Assembly (NCBI GenBank): GCA_030442055.1
Contig: JAUJEB010000007.1
Span: forward strand, 124,001-188,000
Direction: 5' to 3'
Length of the DNA: 64,000 bases
Source: Agaribacillus aureus
GTDB taxonomy: Bacteria; Bacteroidota; Bacteroidia; Cytophagales; Cyclobacteriaceae
Position numbers and translations under genes: made by a program. Below the pieces are notes generated by a model. That model saw nothing but the letters and a program-made list of their open reading frames with translations. It did no database searches and was not told the origin of the DNA. Shown here piece after piece: positions 20,201 to 26,914 of the stretch (within the stretch, counting starts at the first letter, position 1; each line of letters begins with the position of its first letter).

Positions 20201-21799
20201 CAGCTAACCCTCTCTGCCATGATCACCTCGATCGCAGCTGCCTTTGGCGGGTTGAATGGTGGCACAGAGGCGCAGCAGTTGGTTTATGATGCGATTAATG
20301 GAGGTATTGGAGTACTTGGGTTAGGGGGTTCGAATGGCAGCACGGTGCCTGCGGCTTATTTGAACTACCTGGTATTTGATAAGCACATGGTTTATCAGAA
20401 GGGTGGTTTTGCTTCGATCAGTTCGGCAGCCAATGGAAGTCAGGAGCAGATAAGCTTAAGTAATGTTACGATAGATAAGCCTGGCTACATCTATGTCTAT
20501 GTGAGCAATGAGAGTAACTCGAGTGATTGGGTATATTTTGATGATCTGACGATAACGGTGACAGAAAGTCCGTTGGTACAGGTGGAGGATTATTACCCTT
20601 ACGGCATGTCGATGTCTAGTTCATGGCAAAGGGCGGGCAGGATCGACAACAAATTTCTATTCAATGGAGGGGCAGAGAAAGAAGACCATACAGGGTTGTA
20701 CTATACAGCTTTCCGTCGTTATGATCCGGCTCTTGGCAGATTCCATACGATTGATCCATTGAGTGAAAGTGTGGCATCTTTGTCGCCGTATCAGTATGGG
20801 TTTAACAGCCCAGTGTTGTTTAATGATCCTTTGGGATTGATGCCAAGCCAGCGTATTCCTGATGCTCCGGATCCGCGTGATCTCTGGAGCATGATGAACC
20901 CATCAGCCCCTGGCGTAGGTGCAAGCTTCTTTGGAGGGCCAGACAATCATTTGAGTGCTGGACTTAACATAGGAGGTTTTCCTAATTGGAATCTTTCTAT
21001 TGGCAACTTGCATATTAATTTTGCAATATTGCCTAATGGCATCCATAGATTTAGTTTCTCGGGTGGTCAAACCAGTGAGATTAATTATGCCTACAAACAT
21101 GATCTGGATTCTCCTTGGCTAACCGCAACAGGTGCTGATATATTTTTTCAGACGGGTTTGATGGCTACAGCAGGTGACAATGCTAGTCCTTATCAGGGTG
21201 GTCCACGATTATTTGGTAATAAAAGAGGAACTCTTTTTCACAAACTCCCGACATTAACTATATTTACACCAGGTAATAGACCAGATCCCAACGCAGGTAT
21301 TGGTTTGTCCTCTTTTGGAGAAAGTTTCATTCCAATTTGGGGTCCCGGTAGGGATGCTATATATTGGGCACAGCAGGGAGACTTTAGTCGTGTGGCAATA
21401 AATAGTGCACAGGCAATTTCGGATGTTTTTGGTGTAAAAGTCCTGGCAAGTGCCTTAGGTAAGTCAGCGGTAATAGGGGCCGCTAAGTCGAGTACGCAGG
21501 GTGGATTGAATCTTTTCAAGTGGGGAGTTCCTCAAACTGGTAAAAATGTTGGATGGAAGACAGGAGATTATATGCTCCATTTACCAAACAAAGGAACTCC
21601 AAAATTAAACTGGAAAGCCAATTATGGGGCTTTAAGGAGAGAGATGGGGTTAGGTAAACCAATTTTTGATTCTTACAGATTACCAAATGGAAACCTGATT
21701 CCTACGAAAGGGTTCTTGAATGCGGAAAGGTCAATCCTTCAAGGTAGAGGATGGATTTATAACTCAAGTAAAGGGGCATGGATGCCACCAGGACTTTAA
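17276..21799 (+). CDS. RHS repeat toxin with DUF6443-like N-terminus and unrecognised C-terminal tip
   Basis: 1507 residues, signal peptide ending LTAQ (residue 24). A DUF6443-like segment follows (LSRPVQSVVKQGSG, YEYDDLGRQIKDYLPF), then many YD repeats and the RHS core RRYDPALGRFHTIDPL with the DPLGL boundary at residues 1184-1188, the usual autoproteolysis and module-swap point. The 319-residue tail is variable: a glycine-rich linker, then a final roughly 70-residue domain (LRREMGLGKPIFDSYRLPNG, GFLNAERSILQGRGW, W near the end) that I do not recognise but that looks like a compact toxin domain. The tail is visibly more AT-rich than the core, consistent with module exchange. An immunity candidate follows at 16 bases. 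Confidence 0.88.
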   Translation: MKSIFFKIFVTAIIFCSVQVTLTAQSNYTRNYVARQAEQTSLKNKPVSQVNVSTVYADGLSRPVQSVVKQGSGNQKDIILHYEYDDLGRQIKDYLPFAHTSATTGSYIANALSLQQNEYGIYGYSETRFDNSPARRVLKQGAPGQDWQVSGSHAVEFQYLINDDAIDTIHKWFVSKSGTLHIDGDYVSGDLSMQVTIDEEGRQVKVFTDEKGRQVLKKVQGPGGQWLETYYVYDDFNNLRFILPPTFVKEINDNYSGSVDNSYDHNLVLNQTITQSETYAVSPDYSITLAPGFLFTAAVDKTFVAKILGGEVLAPVLAKYTYQYNYDERQRLIEKKLPGAAPIFYVYDEWNRLVLTQNGEQRASDQWTYMKYDALNRPAVTGTYTDNRSLSAIKTDLASYARYENRTSSGHGYSLNLTFPANPPDAEILTVSYYDNYDFVGAAYFASGSAFDFVSNDISGQTLEKFAGVNGLPTGGKIRVVGQTDWLRSVSYYDGYLRPGQVVAENHLGGMDRMSVLYTFSGEPADSKHTHYIDDNGSPGTSIYTFKEYEYDHVGRPQKVYQQLQEGSNPAGPKILLLSFNYDERGQLTEQNLHAKNPGETEFLQSLDFQYNIRGWLTKINNGGLDQGESGADADLFGLELLYNNTLSGVTTTQKYNGNISAQRWTVAHQPDDEKEKLYAYTYDALDRLTGADYKVKNLSTWSSGAGAFDVANITYDLNSNITGMDRWAKGANGTRAQIDDLSYTYSGNQLAAVNDMITANNEGFIDLAETSAEYGYDQNGRLIRDDNKGITSITYNVLEQPEEVVFSDGRKTTYTYSAGGAKITEKAFENDVLQKTVDYIGGMIYTDGQLDIMQHDAGRVVVNRDGSGNVTGYEYQYFLADHQGNVRATVSSETTQTEYVATMETENASVEDQHFGNINSVVSVAANHTPGGNEAIRLNNTSSTGPSFVLDVKPGDKVDMEIWGHYMGGNGYNNQLTLSAMITSIAAAFGGLNGGTEAQQLVYDAINGGIGVLGLGGSNGSTVPAAYLNYLVFDKHMVYQKGGFASISSAANGSQEQISLSNVTIDKPGYIYVYVSNESNSSDWVYFDDLTITVTESPLVQVEDYYPYGMSMSSSWQRAGRIDNKFLFNGGAEKEDHTGLYYTAFRRYDPALGRFHTIDPLSESVASLSPYQYGFNSPVLFNDPLGLMPSQRIPDAPDPRDLWSMMNPSAPGVGASFFGGPDNHLSAGLNIGGFPNWNLSIGNLHINFAILPNGIHRFSFSGGQTSEINYAYKHDLDSPWLTATGADIFFQTGLMATAGDNASPYQGGPRLFGNKRGTLFHKLPTLTIFTPGNRPDPNAGIGLSSFGESFIPIWGPGRDAIYWAQQGDFSRVAINSAQAISDVFGVKVLASALGKSAVIGAAKSSTQGGLNLFKWGVPQTGKNVGWKTGDYMLHLPNKGTPKLNWKANYGALRREMGLGKPIFDSYRLPNGNLIPTKGFLNAERSILQGRGWIYNSSKGAWMPPGL

Positions 21800-21801
21800 A
21801 T

Positions 21802-21808
21802 AAGGAGG
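21802..21808 (+). promoter_or_regulatory. Canonical Shine-Dalgarno before the immunity gene
   Basis: AAGGAGG, followed by TGGCAC and ATG at 21815, is a textbook Shine-Dalgarno at optimal distance. Other genes in this window lack one, as expected in Bacteroidota. It fixes ATG 21815 as the start and suggests either strong translation of the immunity gene or a module acquired from another phylum. Confidence 0.7.
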
Positions 21809-21814
21809 TGGCAC

Positions 21815-22351
21815 ATGGAATTCAATAAACTCATATCTGAAAAACTTCACCCATTATTCATAGAGAATGGGTTTAAACTAACTGAGAAATCAAAGCATAT
21901 TGTTAATTATGAATCGGGTAGTTTGGTTGTTGCAATGGTTCATAACCCACGTGAGAACTCAAATACTCTTTGGATTGGCAGAGATGGTTTTCAAGAAGTT
22001 GAAATTGACAATCAAGTAATGAAGGAGTTTTTTAACTCTGATTTGAAACTTAGTAATCTTCCTCAAGAGACTTTTGTGAATAATGTACTCTTATTTTTTG
22101 TAGGTGATGGCGAAGATTTAATAAAAGGGAATGAATCTGATGTGATTAGCCTTGAAAAGTTCAACGAGAGAAGAAGTGATGAATACACGGAAAGCCTAAT
22201 AAATAAACAGTCTTTGGAGGCAGCCAACAAAGCGTGGAAAGAAGGGAATTACGTGGATGTTATCAGGCACTTGAAAAAGGTAAATGAAGAGAGTTTGCCA
22301 ACCTCTTTCAAGCAGAAATATAAAATTGCACAAAAGCGATTAAGTAATTAA
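21815..22351 (+). CDS. Candidate cytoplasmic immunity protein for the RHS toxin
   Basis: 178 residues, no signal peptide or membrane segment, acidic. Position and spacing (15 bases after the RHS stop) are those of a cognate immunity protein. The N-terminal roughly 110 residues (KLHPLFIENGFKLTEKSKH, LWIGRDGFQEVEID) resemble small immunity-type folds with alternating strands; the last 50 residues are helical (AANKAWKEGNYVDVIRHLKK, TPR-like). I do not recognise a named Imm family. It is preceded by a strong Shine-Dalgarno and followed by a UUCG-loop terminator. Confidence 0.65.
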   Translation: MEFNKLISEKLHPLFIENGFKLTEKSKHIVNYESGSLVVAMVHNPRENSNTLWIGRDGFQEVEIDNQVMKEFFNSDLKLSNLPQETFVNNVLLFFVGDGEDLIKGNESDVISLEKFNERRSDEYTESLINKQSLEAANKAWKEGNYVDVIRHLKKVNEESLPTSFKQKYKIAQKRLSN

Positions 22352-22354
22352 ATC

Positions 22355-22380
22355 AAAGCCATCCTTCGGGGTGGCTTTTT
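22355..22380 (+). terminator. Rho-independent terminator after RHS-immunity unit
   Basis: AAAGCCATCC-TTCG-GGGTGGCTTTTT: a GC-containing stem closed by a UUCG tetraloop with a T-run, 4 bases after the immunity stop. It closes the RHS transcription unit. Confidence 0.8.
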
Positions 22381-22465
22381 GCTTTAAGATAGTTGCTGTT
22401 TAAGGTTAGATTTTAATAGGAAAGCAGACAACAGGTCAACAACCGTTTTCTTTTGGTCGCCCACT

Positions 22466-22490
22466 AGCGCAGGTCCTCCGGTACTGTGCT
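22466..22490 (+). repeat. REP-like hairpin, copy 1, upstream of RAYT pseudogene
   Basis: AGCGCAGGTCCTCCGGTACTGTGCT folds with GCGCAG pairing to CTGTGC (one G-U). A diverged 25-base copy lies at 23551-23575, at the same relative position upstream of a second decayed transposase copy. Hairpins of this kind flank REP-associated tyrosine transposase genes. Confidence 0.6.
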
Positions 22491-22547
22491 TTTCTGGGCA
22501 GTGGTGAATTTATTTAGCAAAAGCATATTGTTATATAGAAATAAAGG

Positions 22548-23034
22548 GTGAGCACAAAATACAAATTTTCACGAAATGAGATCCCCCATTTTGTCACTTT
22601 AACATTAATTGAATTGATTGACGTGTTTAGCAGAGAGCGATACAAGGAGGTCACCATTGATAACTTGAATTATTGTATCAAAAACAAAGGCTTAAAAGTA
22701 TATGCCTACGCGATTATGCCTAACCATATTCACCTGATCATAAAGTCGTGGGGCGAACAGGCATTGTCAAAGCAAATAAGAGATTTTGAAAAGGTATATG
22801 GCCAAAGTACTTTGCTAAAAGCTAAGGTCAGATAATAAGGAAAGCAGGAGACTTTGGTTATTGAGAATTATTGAGGAGGAAGCACAAAAAAGTTTAGCGA
22901 ATAAAAATATTAAAATTTGGAGTCATGAAAATCATCCGGTAGTTTTAGAGACCTATGAAATGATTGATGACAGGCTAAATTACATTCATGCCAATCCGGT
23001 AAGATCCGGCCTATGTTTTAGGCCGGCGGATTAA
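22548..23034 (+). pseudogene. REP-associated tyrosine transposase (IS200-like Y1), frameshifted
   Basis: The first frame (22548-22835, GTG start) encodes a Y1 transposase N-terminal half with HFVTLTLIE and the HUH motif in MPNHIHLI. Its continuation is in the +1 frame: KESRRLWLLRIIEEEAQ, WSHENHPVVLETYEMIDD, LNYIHANPVRSG, stopping with TAA at 23032-23034. Together these make a nearly full RAYT of about 160 residues split by one frameshift near 22826-22840. The usual C-terminal tail after the NPVRSG segment is cut short where it abuts a toxin-tip remnant. RAYTs mobilise REP hairpins; this copy is probably inactive. Confidence 0.8.
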
Positions 23035-23150
23035 AAGCTAATCCAATAGGATTGACTATTTCACTTGGAGTAGGTCTATTAGATTATACCGGATATTTGG
23101 ATGAAGGCCTGAATTATATTTACAACGAAGGAAGTTATGCAACTAAGTAA
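23035..23150 (+). pseudogene. Orphan RHS toxin-tip fragment with no start
   Basis: In the frame ending with TAA just before 23151, the sequence reads as a glycine-rich hydrophobic end, NPIGLTISLGVGLLDYTG then LNYIYNEGSYATK. It has no start codon and directly follows the transposase remnant, 8-10 bases before the membrane protein at 23159. A parallel fragment at 24312-24473 (YPIGWVVGAGVAVCFAG) precedes the related membrane gene at 24482. Both look like the last residues of RHS tips left as orphan toxin-immunity modules. Confidence 0.55.
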
Positions 23151-23158
23151 CAATTAGA

Positions 23159-23536
23159 ATGGGATTATTGAGTAGTGTTTATTTTCATGTATACAACGCT
23201 TATTACAAGGATGGTAACTATTCAAATGACATACCTCATTTGACAGCATTCGGTATTGTAGGTACGAGCCAGGCAGTTTTATTGGTTAGTTTATTCCTTA
23301 TTCTAAATGAGGAGATTCTGTCCGTTGATATAAGCAAAGAGGCATTTATTGGACTTTTGATATTTCTAATTTTAGTCTTTTATTTTTTGATATTACACAA
23401 AAAGAAGTATGAGCTTATCTATGAGGGACAAAAGGGCGGCAAATATGATAGTCTTATATTTAAGGTTTTTTCTTGGGTTTACGTTGCATTAAGTTTTGCT
23501 TCTTTTTTTGCGTATGCTATAATTTACAAGACTTGA
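23159..23536 (+). CDS. Small membrane protein, candidate orphan immunity protein A
   Basis: 125 residues with three predicted membrane segments (about 28-50, 61-80, 100-122) and a charged loop HKKKYELIYEGQKGG. The protein at 24482 shares the layout and the motif YFLxxxxKxYExI, so the two are homologous. Each immediately follows a glycine-rich tip fragment, the arrangement expected for a membrane immunity protein that blocks a pore-forming or membrane-acting toxin tip. The assignment is by context; no named Imm family was recognised. Confidence 0.55.
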   Translation: MGLLSSVYFHVYNAYYKDGNYSNDIPHLTAFGIVGTSQAVLLVSLFLILNEEILSVDISKEAFIGLLIFLILVFYFLILHKKKYELIYEGQKGGKYDSLIFKVFSWVYVALSFASFFAYAIIYKT

Positions 23537-23550
23537 TGTACCCCATCATT

Positions 23551-23575
23551 AACGCAGGTTCTTCGATCCTGTGCT
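23551..23575 (+). repeat. REP-like hairpin, copy 2
   Basis: AACGCAGGTTCTTCGATCCTGTGCT: CGCAGG pairs with CCTGTG around a short loop, matching the hairpin at 22466-22490 in length and in position relative to a transposase copy. Confidence 0.55.
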
Positions 23576-23630
23576 ATTCTGAGGTGGAATTGATTTTGGT
23601 TAGTAAAAAATGTTTTAGAAAAAATACAAA

Positions 23631-23776
23631 TTGAGTACAAAATATAGATTTTCAGATAGTGATATCCCCCATTTGTGACTCTAGCAATTAGTTAAATGGA
23701 TCAACTTGTTTAGTAGAAAGTGTTGCAAAGAGATTATTATTGAGAACTAAAAACAAAGGCTTAAAAATATATGCTC
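23631..23776 (+). pseudogene. Decayed second copy of the RAYT transposase 5' part
   Basis: This stretch aligns base by base with 22548-22710: TTGAGTACAAAATATAGATT against GTGAGCACAAAATACAAATT, then ATCCCCCATT, TTGTTTAGTAGAAAG and AAAACAAAGGCTTAAAA. Indels and stops destroy the frame, and the copy ends where a ~100-bp repeat begins. It shows that the element duplicated and then decayed in this toxin-module region. Confidence 0.7.
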
Positions 23777-23779
23777 CTT

Positions 23780-23880
23780 CTGAGCGTAGAATAAGAAAAA
23801 TTAAACCTGGGAATAGAATTTTCTACATCCATATATTTGTTTTGGAAATCGGTCGAATCATTTGCAATGCCGGTAAGAAA
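23780..23880 (+). repeat. Hairpin-containing ~100-bp repeat, copy 1 (diverged)
   Basis: GAGCGTAGAATAAGAAAAAT, then GGGAATAGAATTTTCTACAT, then ATTTGTTTTGGAAATCGGTC and CATTTGCAATGCCGGTAA. Compared with the other copies the hairpin stem has mutated. It follows the decayed transposase copy directly. Confidence 0.55.
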
Positions 23881-24050
23881 TTAGAATTTTGTAAAAAGGC
23901 TTAACTTGAGGATAGGTTTCAGAATTCTAAGGGATGTAATGGGTAAGGCCAATTAAATACTAAGACTGAGGTTGGCTAGGATACATGGGTGTAGTTGCAA
24001 ACTGCACCAAGAGGGAAGCTGGAGGTGTAGACGAATAATTCATTCATGAT

Positions 24051-24311
24051 ATGAGTTCTTATAAAAAAAAGAAAGAGGAATACAAAAAACGTGGATTGAA
24101 ATATTTTATGATTCAGATGGGCATTATAAGAATAGGATTGTTGTCTGGTATGTTTTACTTATTGGTGTCCTACCTGGTAAGTATTGATTTTAAGTTGCAG
24201 CATTTTAAATTGTTAGATTTTACTAAAGATTATCTGATGTGGTGGCCACTAATAGTTATTATTGGTATTATAGGCTCATACTTTATGTGGGTAATAGATA
24301 TTGAGAAATGA
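24051..24311 (+). CDS. Small two-segment membrane protein, possible orphan immunity protein
   Basis: 86 residues: a lysine-rich start (MSSYKKKKEEYKKRG), then two membrane segments (about 23-48 and 63-82). Placement among orphan tip and immunity fragments suggests a similar role, but the sequence is unlike the two other membrane proteins. A short non-initiated frame ending at a TAA about 20 bases upstream could be its tip remnant. It might instead be an unrelated small membrane protein. Confidence 0.45.
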   Translation: MSSYKKKKEEYKKRGLKYFMIQMGIIRIGLLSGMFYLLVSYLVSIDFKLQHFKLLDFTKDYLMWWPLIVIIGIIGSYFMWVIDIEK

Positions 24312-24473
24312 TTCATTGGAAGCCTCGAATACCCACTTACTAGCATACAAAATAAAAGAGATAACTCCGGGGGTAGAATCCTCTACCCAATTGGTTGGGT
24401 TGTTGGAGCTGGTGTAGCCGTATGTTTTGCTGGAAGATTGGCGTATGATATTTATAATGAATTTGAACCCTAA
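24312..24473 (+). pseudogene. Orphan RHS toxin-tip fragment containing hairpin repeat copy 2
   Basis: Starting right after the preceding TGA in the same frame, 53 codons read through SIQNKRDNSGGRILYPIGWV and on to AGRLAYDIYNEFEP before TAA at 24471-24473. There is no start codon. The hairpin GGGTAGA-ATCC-TCTACCC (24371-24388) encodes GRILYP here, so in this copy the repeat is part of the tip. It lies 8 bases before the membrane gene at 24482, as expected for a toxin-immunity remnant. Confidence 0.55.
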
Positions 24474-24481
24474 GTGAGATT

Positions 24482-24886
24482 ATGAATTTATATTATGCTT
24501 TATGGGCTGATGTTATTAATTATGAAAGAATTAGGAATGGTGGTTCAAGCCACTGGAAATCATTTACCTTTTCTTATATGGCCATTATGCTTTCATTTAA
24601 TATTGTGGCATTGTTCAGTGCAATTTTGTTTTTCACTGGATACAACATAGCTTCAGCAACGAGACAATACTTAGCAATTTTTTCAAGCGAAACGGCAACA
24701 AATGCTTTGTGGGCAATAATAATTCTACTTTTACCTAGTATGTGTATTAACTATTTTTTGGTTTTCTATAGAAAAAGATACGAGTACATTTTAAGAAATT
24801 ATGAGTTTAAAAATGGAAAATTTCTGTTGATATATTTCAGTTTGTCCGTCGTTGCATTTTTTGGGTTTAGTCTGCTAAATAGATAA
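24482..24886 (+). CDS. Small membrane protein, candidate orphan immunity protein B
   Basis: 134 residues with three predicted membrane segments (about 30-52, 76-97, 114-131) and the loop YRKRYEYILRNYEFKNG. It is homologous in layout and loop motif to the protein at 23159. It starts 8 bases after the stop of a glycine-rich tip fragment, matching the usual tight coupling of toxin tip and immunity gene. No assigned family. Confidence 0.55.
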   Translation: MNLYYALWADVINYERIRNGGSSHWKSFTFSYMAIMLSFNIVALFSAILFFTGYNIASATRQYLAIFSSETATNALWAIIILLLPSMCINYFLVFYRKRYEYILRNYEFKNGKFLLIYFSLSVVAFFGFSLLNR

Positions 24887-24898
24887 ATATGAGACCAC

Positions 24899-24965
24899 CC
24901 ATCTGAGCGTAAAATACAAAATAAAAAAGATGACGCTGGGGGTAGAATTCTCTACCCCACCTGGG
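24899..24965 (+). repeat. Hairpin-containing repeat, copy 3
   Basis: TGAGCGTAAAATACAAAATA, AAAAAGATGACGCTGG and the perfect stem GGGGTAGA-ATTC-TCTACCCC (24939-24958). It lies between the membrane gene and the next immunity-like gene. One frame reads SERKIQNKKDDAGGRILYP, like copy 2. Confidence 0.65.
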
Positions 24966-24986
24966 AATAAAATATTTAGATAAATT

Positions 24987-25430
24987 GTGAATTTTGGTTT
25001 AGTAAGACATGTAACTGATGACGTCCGTCAAAAAACAGCCTTTATTAATGAGTGGAACGAGGCGTTAAAATTATTCTTTAAAGGGAAAGAATATGGAAAT
25101 GATATTGAGTCCTTCGTAATTGGTATTACTTGTGTAAGCGAGAAATTCGAGCAATTTTTTAAATTGAAGAGACCTACGTACACAGAGAGCAAAATAGAAA
25201 CCCATGACGGCATTTCTATTGAAATAAAAAAGACTTTTGAATATAGCTTGAGGTTAGATTACAAGACGATTATAAATGCGAATGACCAACGGCGCATGAG
25301 TTTATCAGCATCTGAGATTATTAATTCATTGGATCATTTTGATTCACTGCCCAAAAAGGTCAAGGATTTTGACAGGGAACGGTTTAAGAGTGATTTAGAG
25401 AGGTTTTTTAAAGAGCAGAATCTAATATGA
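24987..25430 (+). CDS. Imm44-like immunity protein, orphan
   Basis: 147 residues, soluble, GTG start. The pattern of an N-terminal helix followed by KEYGNDIESFVIGITC, then an acidic-hydrophobic strand region with EYSLRLDYKTIINAND and a final DFDRERFKSDLERFF helix resembles Imm44-family immunity proteins as I recall them, which end with a similar Asp-Phe helix and carry an RLDY-like strand. No toxin gene adjoins; only the hairpin repeat lies upstream. It is probably an orphan immunity gene retained for protection against sibling strains. Confidence 0.5.
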   Translation: MNFGLVRHVTDDVRQKTAFINEWNEALKLFFKGKEYGNDIESFVIGITCVSEKFEQFFKLKRPTYTESKIETHDGISIEIKKTFEYSLRLDYKTIINANDQRRMSLSASEIINSLDHFDSLPKKVKDFDRERFKSDLERFFKEQNLI

Positions 25431-25442
25431 ATATGAAAGCCC

Positions 25443-25550
25443 CATCTAGTCGTAAAATACAAAATTGAAAGGACAACGCCGGGGATAGAATCCTCTACCC
25501 CCTTTCTATTTGTTTTGGAAACGGAATGAAGCATATTCATGCTGACATCT
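25443..25550 (+). repeat. Hairpin-containing repeat, copy 4
   Basis: CTAGTCGTAAAATACAAAAT, then GGGGATAGAATCCTCTACCC and TATTTGTTTTGGAAACGG, ending near CATGCTGACATC. It is one of the longer copies and matches copies 1 and 5 through the TTTGTTTTGGAAA part. Confidence 0.65.
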
Positions 25551-25592
25551 TTCGCGACCGGCGTCAATGATTTGTGTACCAAAAAGTGCCCG

Positions 25593-25609
25593 GTGACATC
25601 TCATGTCAC
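25593..25609. promoter_or_regulatory. Palindromic operator-like site, copy 4
   Basis: GTGACATCTCATGTCAC, a perfect dyad (19 bases with the outer G and C). It ends 156 bases before the ATG of the fibre gene at 25766, exactly the spacing of copy 1. Confidence 0.7.
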
Positions 25610-25765
25610 CCCAAGCAATTAACTTTGCAATAGGTGACAAATTTCACCAATTCTTTTAACTGGCAGTAACACGGAATTTTCCAGATTAAAATTAGTGTTT
25701 GTTGTTACCTCGAAACAACATTGATCTCAATTTCTAAATCATATTCAAACCATTAATAGTTAGCC

Positions 25766-26776
25766 ATGAAAAAATCACTTGTTATAATTTTATGTTTTCT
25801 TGTTCCAGCTTCTATAAACGCTCAGAAGGCAATTACAGATACTCTTTTCAGAGTAGGGATCAATAATGGTGTTCCCGCCGGCCAGTTGCACATTGGCGAT
25901 GGAACCGGCACTCATGATTTAAGAATAGATGCGGATCAGTCCAAAATGAGGCTATTGAGTAGTGGGGCCGGACACAATGCCTGGTTTCAGTGGGGACAGG
26001 AGTGGGTAAGTGGTAGCACTGCCGATCTGCACTTTTCAGGTATTTATGGTCAGCCATATTTTATGACCATCAAAGCTAATGGAAATGTTGGTATTGGCAA
26101 CAGCAATCCAACAGCTAAATTGGATGTCAAGCATGGACATATTCGTACCTTTAATACTGGGACCAAAGGCGGTGCCATTTTGCAGTCAATGTATAATCCT
26201 GAAACCGGATATGCCAGAGCTATATTTTCGCATAATGCTTACTGGGATTTTACCAATAGCAGTTGGAAAATTGAGGGAATTGGTGCCAATGATGCACAAG
26301 CAATTCTGATCCCAAACAAAGGTGGTTTTAACTTTATCATTCATGACTCTGATGGTAATTTCGACAAGTCCTTAACCAATGTAGACTTTGTAGCGGGCAC
26401 CAAAATGATATTAAATAAGAATGGTAACCTGGGTATAGGCACCATGAATCCTGGCGCATTCAAGTTAGCGGTCAACGGCAACATCCGTGCGAAGGAAGTT
26501 AAAATAGAAACCGGCTGGTTTGACTTCGTATTTGAGGATGATTATGATCTCCGGACACTTGCCGAGGTGGAGGAATTTATCAAAGTCAATAAGCATTTAC
26601 CTGAAATTCCATCTGCCAAAGAAGTTGAAGAAAATGGGGTAAATCTGGGGGAGATGGAAGGGAAACTTCTACAAAAAATTGAGGAATTGACATTATATAT
26701 TATTGATCAACAAAAGGAGATTAAAACCCTTAAAGAAAGAATGATCACTTTGGAAAAAGCCGGGGACAGATTTTAA
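25766..26776 (+). CDS. Secreted fibre-like protein, paralog 5
   Basis: 336 residues, signal peptide ending INAQ (residue 20). VGINNGVP, VGIGNSNP and LGIGTMNP units are separated by long unique segments, for example GHNAWFQWGQEWVSGS and NPETGYARAIFSHNAYWDF, which resemble receptor-binding or tail-fibre stalk inserts. The C-terminal 90 residues match paralog 2 closely (GWFDFVFEDDYDL, YIIDQQKEIKTL). It lies after the toxin-module region and restarts the fibre cluster on the same strand. Confidence 0.8.
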   Translation: MKKSLVIILCFLVPASINAQKAITDTLFRVGINNGVPAGQLHIGDGTGTHDLRIDADQSKMRLLSSGAGHNAWFQWGQEWVSGSTADLHFSGIYGQPYFMTIKANGNVGIGNSNPTAKLDVKHGHIRTFNTGTKGGAILQSMYNPETGYARAIFSHNAYWDFTNSSWKIEGIGANDAQAILIPNKGGFNFIIHDSDGNFDKSLTNVDFVAGTKMILNKNGNLGIGTMNPGAFKLAVNGNIRAKEVKIETGWFDFVFEDDYDLRTLAEVEEFIKVNKHLPEIPSAKEVEENGVNLGEMEGKLLQKIEELTLYIIDQQKEIKTLKERMITLEKAGDRF

Positions 26777-26792
26777 TCAAATAAATTTTATG

Positions 26793-26809
26793 GTGACATG
26801 CCATGTCAC
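26793..26809. promoter_or_regulatory. Palindromic operator-like site, copy 5
   Basis: GTGACATGCCATGTCAC, perfect dyad, ends 105 bases before the ATG at 26915. Flanking bases (CTCTACCAAATTAC, TTTACTCCCAATTCATAG) match those after copy 2. Confidence 0.7.
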
Positions 26810-26914
26810 TCTACCAAATTACATTTACTCCCAATTCATAGTTGTAGTATTTTTTTTCGTCCGACAAGCATCTTTTTTTAGGAGTTGTTGTAGTAAACTA
26901 AACCAAATCGAACC

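Larger units (their letters stand above)
25431..25765. other. Intergenic region with repeat copy 4 and operator copy 4
   Basis: It holds hairpin repeat copy 4 (25443-25550), the GTGACAT-CTC-ATGTCAC palindrome (25593-25609), a second smaller dyad GGTGACAAATTTCACC (25633-25648), and a TAGTGTTTG box at 25693-25701 that resembles the -7 element, 83 bases after the palindrome (82 at the first fibre gene). No coding region is seen. Confidence 0.55.
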
